From: Desulfobulbus sp.
Lineage (GTDB): Bacteria > Desulfobacterota > Desulfobulbia > Desulfobulbales > Desulfobulbaceae
Reading direction: 5' to 3'
Length of the DNA: 60,902 nt
Assembly (NCBI GenBank): GCA_028684915.1
Contig: JAQUEZ010000016.1
Location: forward strand, 1-60,902
Shown piece after piece: positions 10,101-17,294 of the stretch. Below the pieces are notes generated by a model. That model saw only the letters and a list, made by a program, of their open reading frames with translations. It had not been told where the DNA came from and made no database searches. The first letter of the stretch is position 1. Each line of letters begins with the position of its first letter. The position numbers and the translations under genes are program-made.

Positions 10101-10255
10101 ATCCCGGCCAGAAGGCCCTGATCGTCAGTGGGTTTTCTGAAAACGAGGAAGTGCGCGAAGCCCTGCGGCTCGGTGTGTCCGCCTACCTGCAAAAGCCCTA
10201 TGCCATCTCCAGCTTGAGCCGGGCGGTGGCCACGGCACTACAGCCCGCAGCCTGA
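7175..10255 (+). CDS. Hybrid sensor histidine kinase with HAMP, two PAS and a receiver domain
   Basis: A 1026-aa inner-membrane protein. TM1 spans about residues 18-38, a periplasmic helical sensor about 39-290 follows, and TM2 lies at about 295-316. Then come HAMP (about 317-370), PAS (about 386-500), a second PAS (about 510-635), HisKA with phosphoacceptor His663 in VAHDLNNIL, and an HATPase domain with the DSGSGI and GTGLGL boxes. A C-terminal receiver domain has phospho-acceptor Asp956 in LLDMLMG. No DNA-binding partner is encoded nearby, so the phosphate probably leaves through another receiver or stays in the hybrid. Translational coupling to the binding lipoprotein suggests that protein is the ligand sensor. 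The H-box sequence groups it with the PAS-rich hybrid kinases common in Desulfobacterota. Confidence 0.9.
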   Translation: MKLCRLRHPPTIAGKLRLGFGLIFLLVSFIMTTWVLSLHKFNQTRHTISDCIAIERTVLNMDRLLEKARRLHGDFCLQYDRIGLGVAHVQFAQPSIRLVAQAVSASSELKKMIAQTGVGKRLHAHQVDINLYLASAKRFADTSIQSIELITRLAAPDHGLEDDFEQQLVLLQQATSPSLSMAQLIPKAQLLYQQYRVNRQRPLMQSIFNILSHVNERLETAQPLAGISKDNLQALTIRLQTTGEEILVVDAEIKNKFNDFNLQTNTSQPIARMLVDEAAKEVAAAKEASNQTISGALLALAFCLLAACATGLFISRFISQTITRRIEALTQCAADFQQGGLNLNASEQPADELGQLGQTFNLMSARIRTTVDQLEQTIAERTGQLRVSEHRFRSIADQLPHVGIIGIDQHGKIFFWNRACHQLYGASDTQACGQRLEELIIDKGGRTLFAEQLAAWMHLSQTIEGERTFCHQNGTPVPVYVASFDLDTPDGSKEFYSIHLDLSELKQAEEQRALQTSIYRSLFEHISSGVGLLEAIEEGRDFIIKDANPAVERIEGYKLDEIKGQSLIACFPGVEPSGLLALAQEVWRSGQPAILHPFYYARQNRHRWREGHLYKIPSGEVVIVYDDITELKQGEQQREVIEAQLQRSRKMEAIGLLAGGVAHDLNNILSGIVSYPDLLLMQLAPDSKLRKPILAIQESGQRAAAVVADLLTVARGVSSEKKLCSLNQLVNQYLNSPEHEALLKRHPGVECQSECSKQIWPLPCSPIHIKKSLMNLMTNAAEAIDHSGLISIRTRKQELPETEAQALGVKPGVYVLLEVADSGSGIAKEDLDHIFEPFYTRKVMGRSGTGLGLAVVWNTIQDHQGGIAVSSSKQGTVFTLYFPATAQEALLMEDDLDNDIRQGNGETVLVVDDEPLQREIATQILDTLGYSSLAIASGEAAVDYLQDHEVDLVLLDMLMGTGINGRETYSRIAHRHPGQKALIVSGFSENEEVREALRLGVSAYLQKPYAISSLSRAVATALQPAA

Positions 10256-10301
10256 CCTCCGCGTTACCAGGCTGTCGCAGCGATCATCTCGGGAAATCCC
10301 G

Positions 10302-10330
10302 TTGACACCCCGGGGTATTTTCACTATAGA
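10302..10330 (+). promoter_or_regulatory. Strong sigma-70 promoter of the amino acid ABC operon
   Basis: TTGACA (10302-10307) and TATAGA (10325-10330) are separated by exactly 17 bp. The spacer opens with the palindrome CCCCGGGG (10308-10315), and a small hairpin CGGG-AAAT-CCCG (10290-10301) lies just upstream. The predicted transcript start near 10337 gives a leader of about 90 nt. Confidence 0.75.
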
Positions 10331-10428
10331 CACGGCCATTGATTGTAACCACGCCAAGTTCCAGACAACCGACTTGGTGCTCTCGCCCGATTTCCATCCG
10401 GGAAATACATTTTATCAAGGATTATGCC

Positions 10429-11175
10429 ATGCTTCGCAAACAACTGCTGCTGCTGTTAAGCGCCCTGTTCCTGCTCAGCACTCCGCTCCTGGCCGCCGAG
10501 AAACTGATCAACGGTATCGACGCCAATTTCCCGCCCTTTGCCTTTATTGACAAAACCGGTACTCCCAGCGGCTTTGATGTTGAGGCCATGAATTGGATCG
10601 CCAAGGATATGGGTGTTGAGGTGGTCCATGAACCGATCGAGTGGGATGGCATCATCACCAGCCTGGTCACCAAGAAAATCGACATCATCGCCTCCGGTAT
10701 GAGCATCACCGCCGATCGAGCCAAACAGGTCAATTTCACCATCCCCTACTGGGTGATCAAACAGGTGCTGGTCACCAAGAAAAGCTCCGGCTTAAGCGTG
10801 AACGATATCCTCACCGGCAAGAAAATCCTCGGTGTCCAACAGGGTACCTCCGAGGCCAAATGGCTCAAGGAGCAGGCTAAAACCAAAGGCTATAACTACC
10901 AGCTGCGTTACTACAACTCTTCGCCCCTGGCGATAGAGGATATCCTCAACGGACGTATCGATGCAGCGGCCATGGATGATGCCCCGGCACACGATGCTGC
11001 CACCAAAAAAGATGTTCAGATTCTCGGCACCTTCGGTATGGATGACGAAGAATTTGGCTATGCCCTGCGCAAAGGGGACACCGAGCTGCTGACCAAGGTG
11101 AACACTAGCTTGAAAAAACTGATGGTATCCCCGGATTGGGAGATGCTGAAAAAGAAATACGAGCCGGGAAAATAA
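10429..11175 (+). CDS. Polar amino acid ABC transporter, periplasmic binding protein
   Basis: The product is 248 aa from the ATG at 10429, which has AAGGA upstream (10414-10419) and starts a clean Sec signal peptide (MLRKQLLLLLSALFLL, cleavage after LLAA). The mature part is a type 2 periplasmic binding fold of the SBP_bac_3 family: INGIDANFPPFAFID, GFDVEAMNWIA, WDGIITSLVTKKIDIIASGMS and PYWVIKQVLVTKKSS are all characteristic. It delivers a polar amino acid or opine-like substrate to the permease pair downstream. The exact ligand cannot be read from sequence. It is the first gene of a transporter operon and is separated from the permease by a hairpin that could protect its mRNA. Confidence 0.9.
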   Translation: MLRKQLLLLLSALFLLSTPLLAAEKLINGIDANFPPFAFIDKTGTPSGFDVEAMNWIAKDMGVEVVHEPIEWDGIITSLVTKKIDIIASGMSITADRAKQVNFTIPYWVIKQVLVTKKSSGLSVNDILTGKKILGVQQGTSEAKWLKEQAKTKGYNYQLRYYNSSPLAIEDILNGRIDAAAMDDAPAHDAATKKDVQILGTFGMDDEEFGYALRKGDTELLTKVNTSLKKLMVSPDWEMLKKKYEPGK

Positions 11176-11183
11176 GCAGTCCA

Positions 11184-11210
11184 GCGGGCGGGGTCATCGA
11201 CTCCGCCCGC
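11184..11210 (+). promoter_or_regulatory. Intercistronic hairpin after the binding-protein gene
   Basis: A perfect GC-rich 8-bp stem, GCGGGCGG (11184-11191) and CCGCCCGC (11203-11210), begins nine bases after the binding-protein stop. There is no T run, so it is not a classical terminator. Such hairpins between binding protein and permease genes usually stabilise the upstream mRNA and lower downstream expression; that role is inferred here. Confidence 0.6.
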
Positions 11211-11289
11211 AATGTTTGTAACCGTTGCCCCCGAAGCTTACCTGTCATCGAGCCTTACAGCCCGACCACTGCCCTGTTCTGAATTCGTC

Positions 11290-11970
11290 ATGCCCGCCTC
11301 CTTTACCGTTATCATCGATTCCCTGCCCTACCTCCTCTGGGGTTCTATCAACACCGTCGGTATTGTGGTGGCGGCGATGCTTTTGGGGCTGGTACTGGGT
11401 ATCTGTATTGCGGTGGGCCTGGTCTACGGCAGTCAACCGGTACGCTGGCTGCTGGGACTCTATGTCTGGTTTTTCCGCGGCGTCCCGGTATTGGTGCTCC
11501 TTTTTCTCTTTTATTTCGGCTTGTTCACCTTCTTAGGCCTCCACATCAACGCTTTTTTCTCCATGGCCCTGATCCTGGGCATGACCACCGGCGCTTACCA
11601 GGCCAACATCTTCAAAGGCGCGATGCTTTCCCTGCCGCGCGGCCAGTTCAAGGCTGCCAGTGCACTTGGCATGAGCGACCTGGAGACGATCCGCTGGATC
11701 ATCCTGCCGCAAATCCTGCGTATTTCGATTCCGGCCTGGTCCAATGAGTATTCGATCATCCTCAAGGATTCGGCCCTGGCCTTTGTCATCGGAGCCCCGG
11801 AAATCATGGCCCGGACCCATTTTGTGGCGTCCCGTACCTACCAGCACCTGCCGCTCTATATCACCGCCGGCCTGCTCTACTTTCTCCTCACCTGGCTGGG
11901 GGTTTGGGGCCTGCGCAAACTGGAACAACGGGTTCGCATTCCCGGCTACACCCAACATGGTATGCAATGA
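11290..11970 (+). CDS. Polar amino acid ABC transporter permease 1
   Basis: An inner-membrane protein of 226 aa from the ATG at 11290. I prefer this start because the 26 extra residues from 11212 are not membrane-like, while MPASFTVIIDSLPYLLWG opens like other HisM/GlnP permeases. About five hydrophobic segments are visible. The cytoplasmic coupling EAA-like loop is present (GAMLSLPRGQFKAASALGMSDLETIRWIILPQ in two blocks). The FRGVPVLVLLF segment is a hallmark of the HisMQ/GlnP family. It forms the membrane channel together with the second permease at 12734. Its stop overlaps the start of the ATPase gene (ATGA at 11967-11970). Confidence 0.88.
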   Translation: MPASFTVIIDSLPYLLWGSINTVGIVVAAMLLGLVLGICIAVGLVYGSQPVRWLLGLYVWFFRGVPVLVLLFLFYFGLFTFLGLHINAFFSMALILGMTTGAYQANIFKGAMLSLPRGQFKAASALGMSDLETIRWIILPQILRISIPAWSNEYSIILKDSALAFVIGAPEIMARTHFVASRTYQHLPLYITAGLLYFLLTWLGVWGLRKLEQRVRIPGYTQHGMQ

Positions 11971-12734
11971 GTACAAATACCTCGCCCATTCTCCGAGTCG
12001 ACAATATCAGCAAAAGTTTCGGCGCAGCCTGCATCCTCAAGGGGGCCAGTCTCAGCTTGAACAAGGGAGAGATCAAGGTCCTGATTGGGCCTTCAGGCGG
12101 CGGTAAATCAACCCTGCTGCAATGCATCAACTGTCTGGTCCAGCCTGATGGGGGGGACATCTACCTCGATGGCGCCCTTATCGATCGCACCCGCAAGACC
12201 GACCTCTACCGGCTGCGCCAGGAGGTGGGCATGATCTTTCAAGATTTTAATCTTTTTGACCATTTATGCGCTATGGACAACATCACTATTGCCCTGCGCA
12301 AGGTCAAGCAGATCAGCAAGAAAGGCGCGGTGGAGCGGGCCCGCTTTGAACTCGAGCAGGTGGGACTCTCGGACAAGGGCGATCTCTATCCGGCCCAGCT
12401 TTCCGGTGGTCAAAAGCAGCGGGTGGCCATTGCCCGGGCCCTGGCTATGGACCCGAAAGCATTGCTCCTGGACGAGCCAACCTCCGCCCTGGATCCGGAG
12501 CTCATCGGCGAAGTGATCGCGGTTATCCGCCAACTGGCGGCCAAGGGCATGACCATGATCATGGCCACCCATCAGATCAGCCTTATCTCTACCCTTGCCG
12601 ACGATATTCTGTTCATGGAACAAGGCACCATCGTCGAACAAGGCTCGCCGGCCCAGTTACTGGCAACAGGCAGTGATTCCAAGAGCCAGGGATTTTGCGA
12701 CCGACTCAACGACCTGGCCGAGGGTGGGTGCTGA
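11967..12734 (+). CDS. Polar amino acid ABC transporter ATPase
   Basis: The product is 255 aa. Walker A is GPSGGGKST, the Q-loop sits in MIFQDFNLFDHL, the signature is LSGGQKQR, Walker B is LLLDEPTSALDPE and the switch His is in MATHQISL. It powers uptake through the two permeases and belongs to the GlnQ/HisP group. The ATG at 11967 overlaps the preceding stop; an upstream frame from 11904 is only readthrough of the permease region. The stop overlaps the second permease start (TGATG). Confidence 0.92.
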   Translation: MSTNTSPILRVDNISKSFGAACILKGASLSLNKGEIKVLIGPSGGGKSTLLQCINCLVQPDGGDIYLDGALIDRTRKTDLYRLRQEVGMIFQDFNLFDHLCAMDNITIALRKVKQISKKGAVERARFELEQVGLSDKGDLYPAQLSGGQKQRVAIARALAMDPKALLLDEPTSALDPELIGEVIAVIRQLAAKGMTMIMATHQISLISTLADDILFMEQGTIVEQGSPAQLLATGSDSKSQGFCDRLNDLAEGGC

Positions 12735-13402
12735 TGTTCGAATTCTCCCCCTTTTACCAGGAGCTGCTCACCGCACTTAATCGTGGCCTGGTGATGAGCC
12801 TGGCCTTGATCGTCCCCTCAGCAATCGGCGGAGTGTTGATCGGCATCTCCACCGGTGCCCTGCGAGTCTTCGGCACCCCTTGGGTGCGAAAATTTGCAGA
12901 CGGCTATGCGGCCCTCTTTCGTGGTACGCCTCTGGTGGTGCAGCTGTTTGTGCTCTACTTCGGCCTGCCCAACCTGGGACTGTACCTCAGCCCCTACGCG
13001 GCGGCGGTGATCGGCTTCATGCTCTGCAGCGGCGCCTACCAATCAGAATATGTGCGCGGCGCCTTACTCTCGATCAAGCAGGGCCAGTATCTCGGTGCCC
13101 AGGCCCTGGGTTTTACCAGCTGGCAGACCGTGTTCCACATCATCGTGCCCCAGGCGATTCGCCGCGCCATCCACGGCTGCGGCAACGAGATCATCTACCT
13201 GATCAAGTATTCCTCACTGGCCTATGTGGTCACCTGCATGGAGTTGACCGGTGAGGGCAAGACTATTGCCACCGAATATTTCCGCTTCACCGAAGTCTTT
13301 GCCATCATTGGCCTCTACTATCTGGCCCTGGTCACCCTGGCTCTTTTCCTCCTCAAAAGAATCGAGCACCGGCTGTTTATCCCCGGATTCGGCCACCAGT
13401 AA
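12734..13402 (+). CDS. Polar amino acid ABC transporter permease 2
   Basis: A 222-aa inner-membrane permease of the HisM/GlnP family with about five hydrophobic segments and the FRGTPLVVQLFVLYFGLPN signature. The coupling loop is visible in two blocks, GALLSIKQGQYLGAQALGFT and WQTVFHIIVPQAIRRA. Having two different permease genes flanking the ATPase gene implies a heterodimeric channel. The ATG at 12734 overlaps the ATPase stop. The dehydrogenase gene starts 45 bp downstream with no terminator in between, so the operon probably continues. Confidence 0.88.
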   Translation: MFEFSPFYQELLTALNRGLVMSLALIVPSAIGGVLIGISTGALRVFGTPWVRKFADGYAALFRGTPLVVQLFVLYFGLPNLGLYLSPYAAAVIGFMLCSGAYQSEYVRGALLSIKQGQYLGAQALGFTSWQTVFHIIVPQAIRRAIHGCGNEIIYLIKYSSLAYVVTCMELTGEGKTIATEYFRFTEVFAIIGLYYLALVTLALFLLKRIEHRLFIPGFGHQ

Positions 13403-13447
13403 ATTCAACGCTGTTTTTCGCGCTGTCCTCCTTCCCATGGTGAAACC

Positions 13448-14833
13448 GTGCCTCCGTATAATCCCATAACCCCTGCGATCCGCGCTCTTATTGAGCAGCA
13501 ATTAAGCCCCGGTGCACTCGTCAGCGACGCCCAGGCAATTGCCGAATCCGCCTCCGATGCCTCCAAGCTCTTCTATCCTCCGGAATTATTGGTGCAGGCA
13601 CAGACGGTTGCCGATGTGCAGCGCCTGCTGCAACTGGCCAACCAGTATCGTTTTCCAGTGATTCCCCGGGGCGGCGGTTCCGGCTTGGCCGGGGCCTGTC
13701 TGGCTGAACAGGGTGGCGTGGTTCTTTCCACTCGAGGACTCAATGCTCTGCGCAACATTGATCACGCCAACTTCACCATGGAGGTCGAGGCCGGCGTAAT
13801 CAGCAGTCGGGTGCGCGAGGTGGCAGCACGCCACAACCTCTTCTATCCACCCGATCCTGCGGGCATGGACCTGAGTACCATCGGTGGTAACGCGGCCACC
13901 GATGCCGGTGGCCCGGCCTGTGTCAAATATGGAACCACCCGCGATTATATTCTGGGACTGGAGGCCGTCCTGCCAAGCGGCGAGTTGATCAGTACCGGTG
14001 TTCGCACCCGCAAAGGGGTGGTGGGCTACGATCTGACCAACCTTCTAGTGGGTTCAGAGGGGACCTTGGGGGTGATCACCGCCCTGACCCTCAAACTGAT
14101 CCCCCGCCCACCGGCCACAGTCAGTGCGCTTTGTGCCTTTGCCTCCATGGGCGATGCCATGCGGGCCGTGGCTCGGATCATGGCCGAGGGCCACCTGCCC
14201 AGTGCGATTGAATTTCTTGATCACCGCTGCCTGGAACTGGTCGGTGAAATGCTCCCCTTTGCTCTGCCAGGGGGCAAACCCTCACTGCTCCTAATCGAAC
14301 TTGACGGCCCCGAAGCACAAATATCCCCTGAGCTTGCAACGGTCCTTGCGTTGGCAACGACAGAGGGTGCCTTTGAAACCCTACGCGCCGCCAACGAAAA
14401 AGAGCGGCAGCAGGTCTGGGATGTTCGCCGTCAGGTCAGTCTGCGTATCCACGATTACGCCGCCCTGTACCTCTCCGAGGATGTCGCCGTGCCCCTGAGC
14501 GCCATTGCCCATCTGGTCGACGCGCTGCCCGAGTATGAACAAACTTACGCGCTCGAGATCTTTGCCTTTGGCCATGCCGGCGACGGCAATATCCACCTCA
14601 ATATCACCACTCAAAATCCACAACAAAAACCACGGGCCATGGAAGGTGTCCGTGCGTTGTTACAACTGGTTCTCTCCCTGGGCGGCACCATCTCCGGCGA
14701 ACACGGTATTGGTCTTGCTAAGCGCGAGTTCCTGGCCATGGAACTGAGCCTCCTCTCCATCGACCTGCAAAAAAGGATCAAACAGCTCTTTGACCCCAAC
14801 CAGATCCTCAACCCCGGCAAGATTTTTCCATGA
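13448..14833 (+). CDS. FAD-linked 2-hydroxyacid dehydrogenase, GlcD/D-lactate dehydrogenase family
   Basis: The product is 461 aa with a GTG start. The N-terminal PCMH-type FAD-binding domain has PRGGGSGLAGA (73-83) and the later TIGGNAATDAGG stretch. The C-terminal half is the FAD-oxidase cap domain with FGHAGDGNIHLN and SGEHGIGLAK, the substrate and flavin contacts of glycolate/D-lactate dehydrogenases. It oxidises a 2-hydroxy acid to the 2-oxo acid. There is no separate GlcE or GlcF gene and no iron-sulfur domain, so the electron acceptor is unknown. Sitting between an amino acid importer and an aminotransferase, it may act on a 2-hydroxy acid that is then transaminated; this is inference. 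Confidence 0.85.
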   Translation: MPPYNPITPAIRALIEQQLSPGALVSDAQAIAESASDASKLFYPPELLVQAQTVADVQRLLQLANQYRFPVIPRGGGSGLAGACLAEQGGVVLSTRGLNALRNIDHANFTMEVEAGVISSRVREVAARHNLFYPPDPAGMDLSTIGGNAATDAGGPACVKYGTTRDYILGLEAVLPSGELISTGVRTRKGVVGYDLTNLLVGSEGTLGVITALTLKLIPRPPATVSALCAFASMGDAMRAVARIMAEGHLPSAIEFLDHRCLELVGEMLPFALPGGKPSLLLIELDGPEAQISPELATVLALATTEGAFETLRAANEKERQQVWDVRRQVSLRIHDYAALYLSEDVAVPLSAIAHLVDALPEYEQTYALEIFAFGHAGDGNIHLNITTQNPQQKPRAMEGVRALLQLVLSLGGTISGEHGIGLAKREFLAMELSLLSIDLQKRIKQLFDPNQILNPGKIFP

Positions 14834-16017
14834 ATTCACCCCTCCCTTTTCTCAGTCAACGGGTCAACAATATCGCGGTCTCCGCCACCAAGGCTATGGC
14901 GGAAAAAGCCGCTCGCATCGGTGGTTGCGTCAGCCTCGGCCAAGGCGTGCCATCCTTTGCCACCCCGGATGGGGTCATAGCCCGTATCACCGAGATCCTC
15001 AAAACCGACCCGGCCTGCGGCAAGTACACCCTGCAGACCGGCATGCCCAGGCTGCGAGAGCGCATTGCCCACATGCTTTTGCAGGAACAGGGTATCCGCA
15101 TTGATCCGCAACGGGAACTCTGTCTCACCGTCGGCGCCATGGAGGGACTTTTAGCCACCCTGATGAGCCTGGTCGATCCTGGCGATGAAGTCATCCTCCC
15201 CACCCCGACCTATGCCTCCTACATCGAACAGATCCACCTGACCGGAGGCGTCCCGGTATATGCACCGCTGGCACCCGACTGGAGTTTGGACCTGGAGGCA
15301 ATCACCAAGGCAATCAGCCCGAAAACCCGCGCCCTGATGCTCTGCAATCCGGGTAATCCCACCGGCAATGTCATCAAGGATGCGGCGGTATTGGCGCTGT
15401 GCGACCTGGCAGTTCAATACCGTTTCGTGCTCGTGGTCGATGCCACCTACGATTACCTGGTCTATGGCGGCAAAGCCCCGCTCAATCCGCTGAGCCTGCC
15501 CCAGTACCAGGGCCATGTGGTCAGCGTTTCCTCGCTTTCCAAGAAATACGCCCTCACCGGCTGGCGTATTGGTTGGGTTACGGCAGCGAACCCGCTGATG
15601 GCCGGGATCATGAAGGTCCATGACGCCACCACCATCTGCGCCCCTACCCCTTCGCAGTTTGCAGCGTTGGCTGCGCTTGAGCTGGAGCCGGATTGGCTGC
15701 AGGATTGCCGGAAAAAACTAGAGCGCCGGCGCAACCTCTGCTGTCAGAGACTCGATGAACTGAAAGAATTTTTCAGTTATGTGGCCCCGCAGGGAGCCTT
15801 TTACGTGATGGCGCGCACCCTGTTCAGCGACCGGCCCTCCCATGAGGTGGCCGATCTGCTGCTCCAAGGCGCCCGGGTGATCACCATCCCCGGCGAATCT
15901 TACGGACCGGGGGGTGAGGGACATCTGCGGCTCTCTTTTGGCGGTGAAGAGGCGGAGATCAATGTGGCCTTTGATCGAATCGAGGCCTGGTTGAAGACGG
16001 GAAAAGTGGGCGGGTAA
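14830..16017 (+). CDS. Class I/II PLP-dependent aminotransferase
   Basis: The product is 395 aa, overlapping the dehydrogenase stop by four bases (ATGA). Fold-type I features include NPGNPTGNV for substrate/PLP binding, the DATYDYL aspartate that contacts the pyridine nitrogen, the Schiff-base Lys238 in SLSKKYALTGWRIG, and an Arg in LRLSFGG for the substrate carboxylate. It resembles aspartate/aromatic/alanine aminotransferases of subgroup I-gamma. Substrate specificity cannot be called from sequence. Co-translation with a 2-hydroxyacid dehydrogenase suggests a hydroxyacid to oxoacid to amino acid route, or the reverse catabolic direction. The gene converges on moaA with only 14 bp between stop codons. 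Confidence 0.88.
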   Translation: MNSPLPFLSQRVNNIAVSATKAMAEKAARIGGCVSLGQGVPSFATPDGVIARITEILKTDPACGKYTLQTGMPRLRERIAHMLLQEQGIRIDPQRELCLTVGAMEGLLATLMSLVDPGDEVILPTPTYASYIEQIHLTGGVPVYAPLAPDWSLDLEAITKAISPKTRALMLCNPGNPTGNVIKDAAVLALCDLAVQYRFVLVVDATYDYLVYGGKAPLNPLSLPQYQGHVVSVSSLSKKYALTGWRIGWVTAANPLMAGIMKVHDATTICAPTPSQFAALAALELEPDWLQDCRKKLERRRNLCCQRLDELKEFFSYVAPQGAFYVMARTLFSDRPSHEVADLLLQGARVITIPGESYGPGGEGHLRLSFGGEEAEINVAFDRIEAWLKTGKVGG

Positions 16018-16031
16018 AACCCCCTATAAGA

Positions 16032-17078
16032 TCAGCCGCCGATGCGGGACATGCGCCCGTGGCAGTCGGAGCCGGAGCGTTGCAGTCGTTCCTCCAGCTG
16101 ATGACCACGCGGCTTATTGCGGATGGCCTCGATCATGGCCGCCCGGATAGTCTCATCGCTGGGCTGGTTGCGCAAGACCGCCCGCAGATCGACCTCGCTG
16201 TCGTGCAGCAGGCAGGAACGGAGGGCACCGGCGGAGGTCAGCCGCAACCGGTTGCAGCGGTCACAAAAATGATGACTCAAAGGACTGATGAAGCCAAGGG
16301 AACCGGCCGAATCATTGCCCAAACGAAAAACCTTGGCCGGGCCGTCGTTGCGCCCCTTTTGCAGCGGGATCAATTCGCCAAGCGTGGAGATCCGTTCCAT
16401 GATTTCATCAGTGCTGATGTACGTATCGGCGTTCCAGCGGCTGGACGCACCGATGGGCATGAACTCAATAAAACGGATCTGTAGCGGCAGTCGCTGTGAC
16501 AACCGGGCAAATTCGAGAATTTCGTCGTCGTTGATATGACGCATGGCCACCATGTTGAGCTTGACTGGGGCAAAGCCCAGTGCGAGCACGGTTTCAATCG
16601 CCTTCCACACCGCGTCAAAGCAATCCACCCCGGTGATATCCTGCACCCGCGCAGGCTGAAGCGAATCCAGGCTGATGTTGACCTTGCTCACTCCGGCATC
16701 GAGCAACTCTTTTGCCTGTGCAGCCAAGAGCACGCCATTGGTGGTGATGCGCACATCTTCCAACCCCTCGATACTCATCAACTCACGGATAAAACCCAGC
16801 ACTCCGCGCCGGACCAGGGGTTCCCCACCGGTGAGCCGGACCTTGGTAATGCCCATGCCCACCGCCACCCGCACCACCCAGAGCAGTTCCTCATAGGTGA
16901 GTAGCTCTTCCTGGTTGAGCTTGGATAAACAGCCTGAAGACTCATCCTCGGTGACACAGTACATACACCTCAGGTTGCAGCGATCAGTAAGGCTTAAGCG
17001 CAAATAGGAGATGGATCGAGAAAATAAATCGGTCAAGCCAATTCCATTGGACGGAAAACTGGAAGTTTTATCTATCAT
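16032..17078 (-). CDS. moaA: GTP 3',8-cyclase of molybdenum cofactor synthesis
   Basis: A radical SAM enzyme, 348 aa from the ATG at 17078; an upstream start at 17147 would add 23 residues that do not look conserved. The N-terminal 4Fe-4S motif CNLRCMYC uses Cys34, Cys38 and Cys41. The second cluster motif near the C-terminus is CDRCNRLRLTSAG followed by a distal Cys. The chain ends in GG, the di-glycine tail required for MoaA catalysis. It converts GTP to 3',8-cyclo-GTP with MoaC, which is not in this window. It stands alone on the minus strand and is divergent from tsaD across a 216-bp spacer. Confidence 0.95.
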   Translation of the reverse strand: MIDKTSSFPSNGIGLTDLFSRSISYLRLSLTDRCNLRCMYCVTEDESSGCLSKLNQEELLTYEELLWVVRVAVGMGITKVRLTGGEPLVRRGVLGFIRELMSIEGLEDVRITTNGVLLAAQAKELLDAGVSKVNISLDSLQPARVQDITGVDCFDAVWKAIETVLALGFAPVKLNMVAMRHINDDEILEFARLSQRLPLQIRFIEFMPIGASSRWNADTYISTDEIMERISTLGELIPLQKGRNDGPAKVFRLGNDSAGSLGFISPLSHHFCDRCNRLRLTSAGALRSCLLHDSEVDLRAVLRNQPSDETIRAAMIEAIRNKPRGHQLEERLQRSGSDCHGRMSRIGG

Positions 17079-17294
17079 TGTGTATGTTACTCGCGACAAA
17101 AAAAAGCCGTCTCGATCATCGTGCTCGTAAAAAAACCAGGGGTACAAGACTGCTTACCTCGCTCGTCACTGTTTTTTAATGCAGGACTTGCTGTATTCTG
17201 GTTTTTTTACAAAGCGAGCTGAATTCGGACTACGGCACCGGCGACTCTTGCCTACTGATACCACTGAAGAGGACTGATTGCAACCTGCTGGCCT

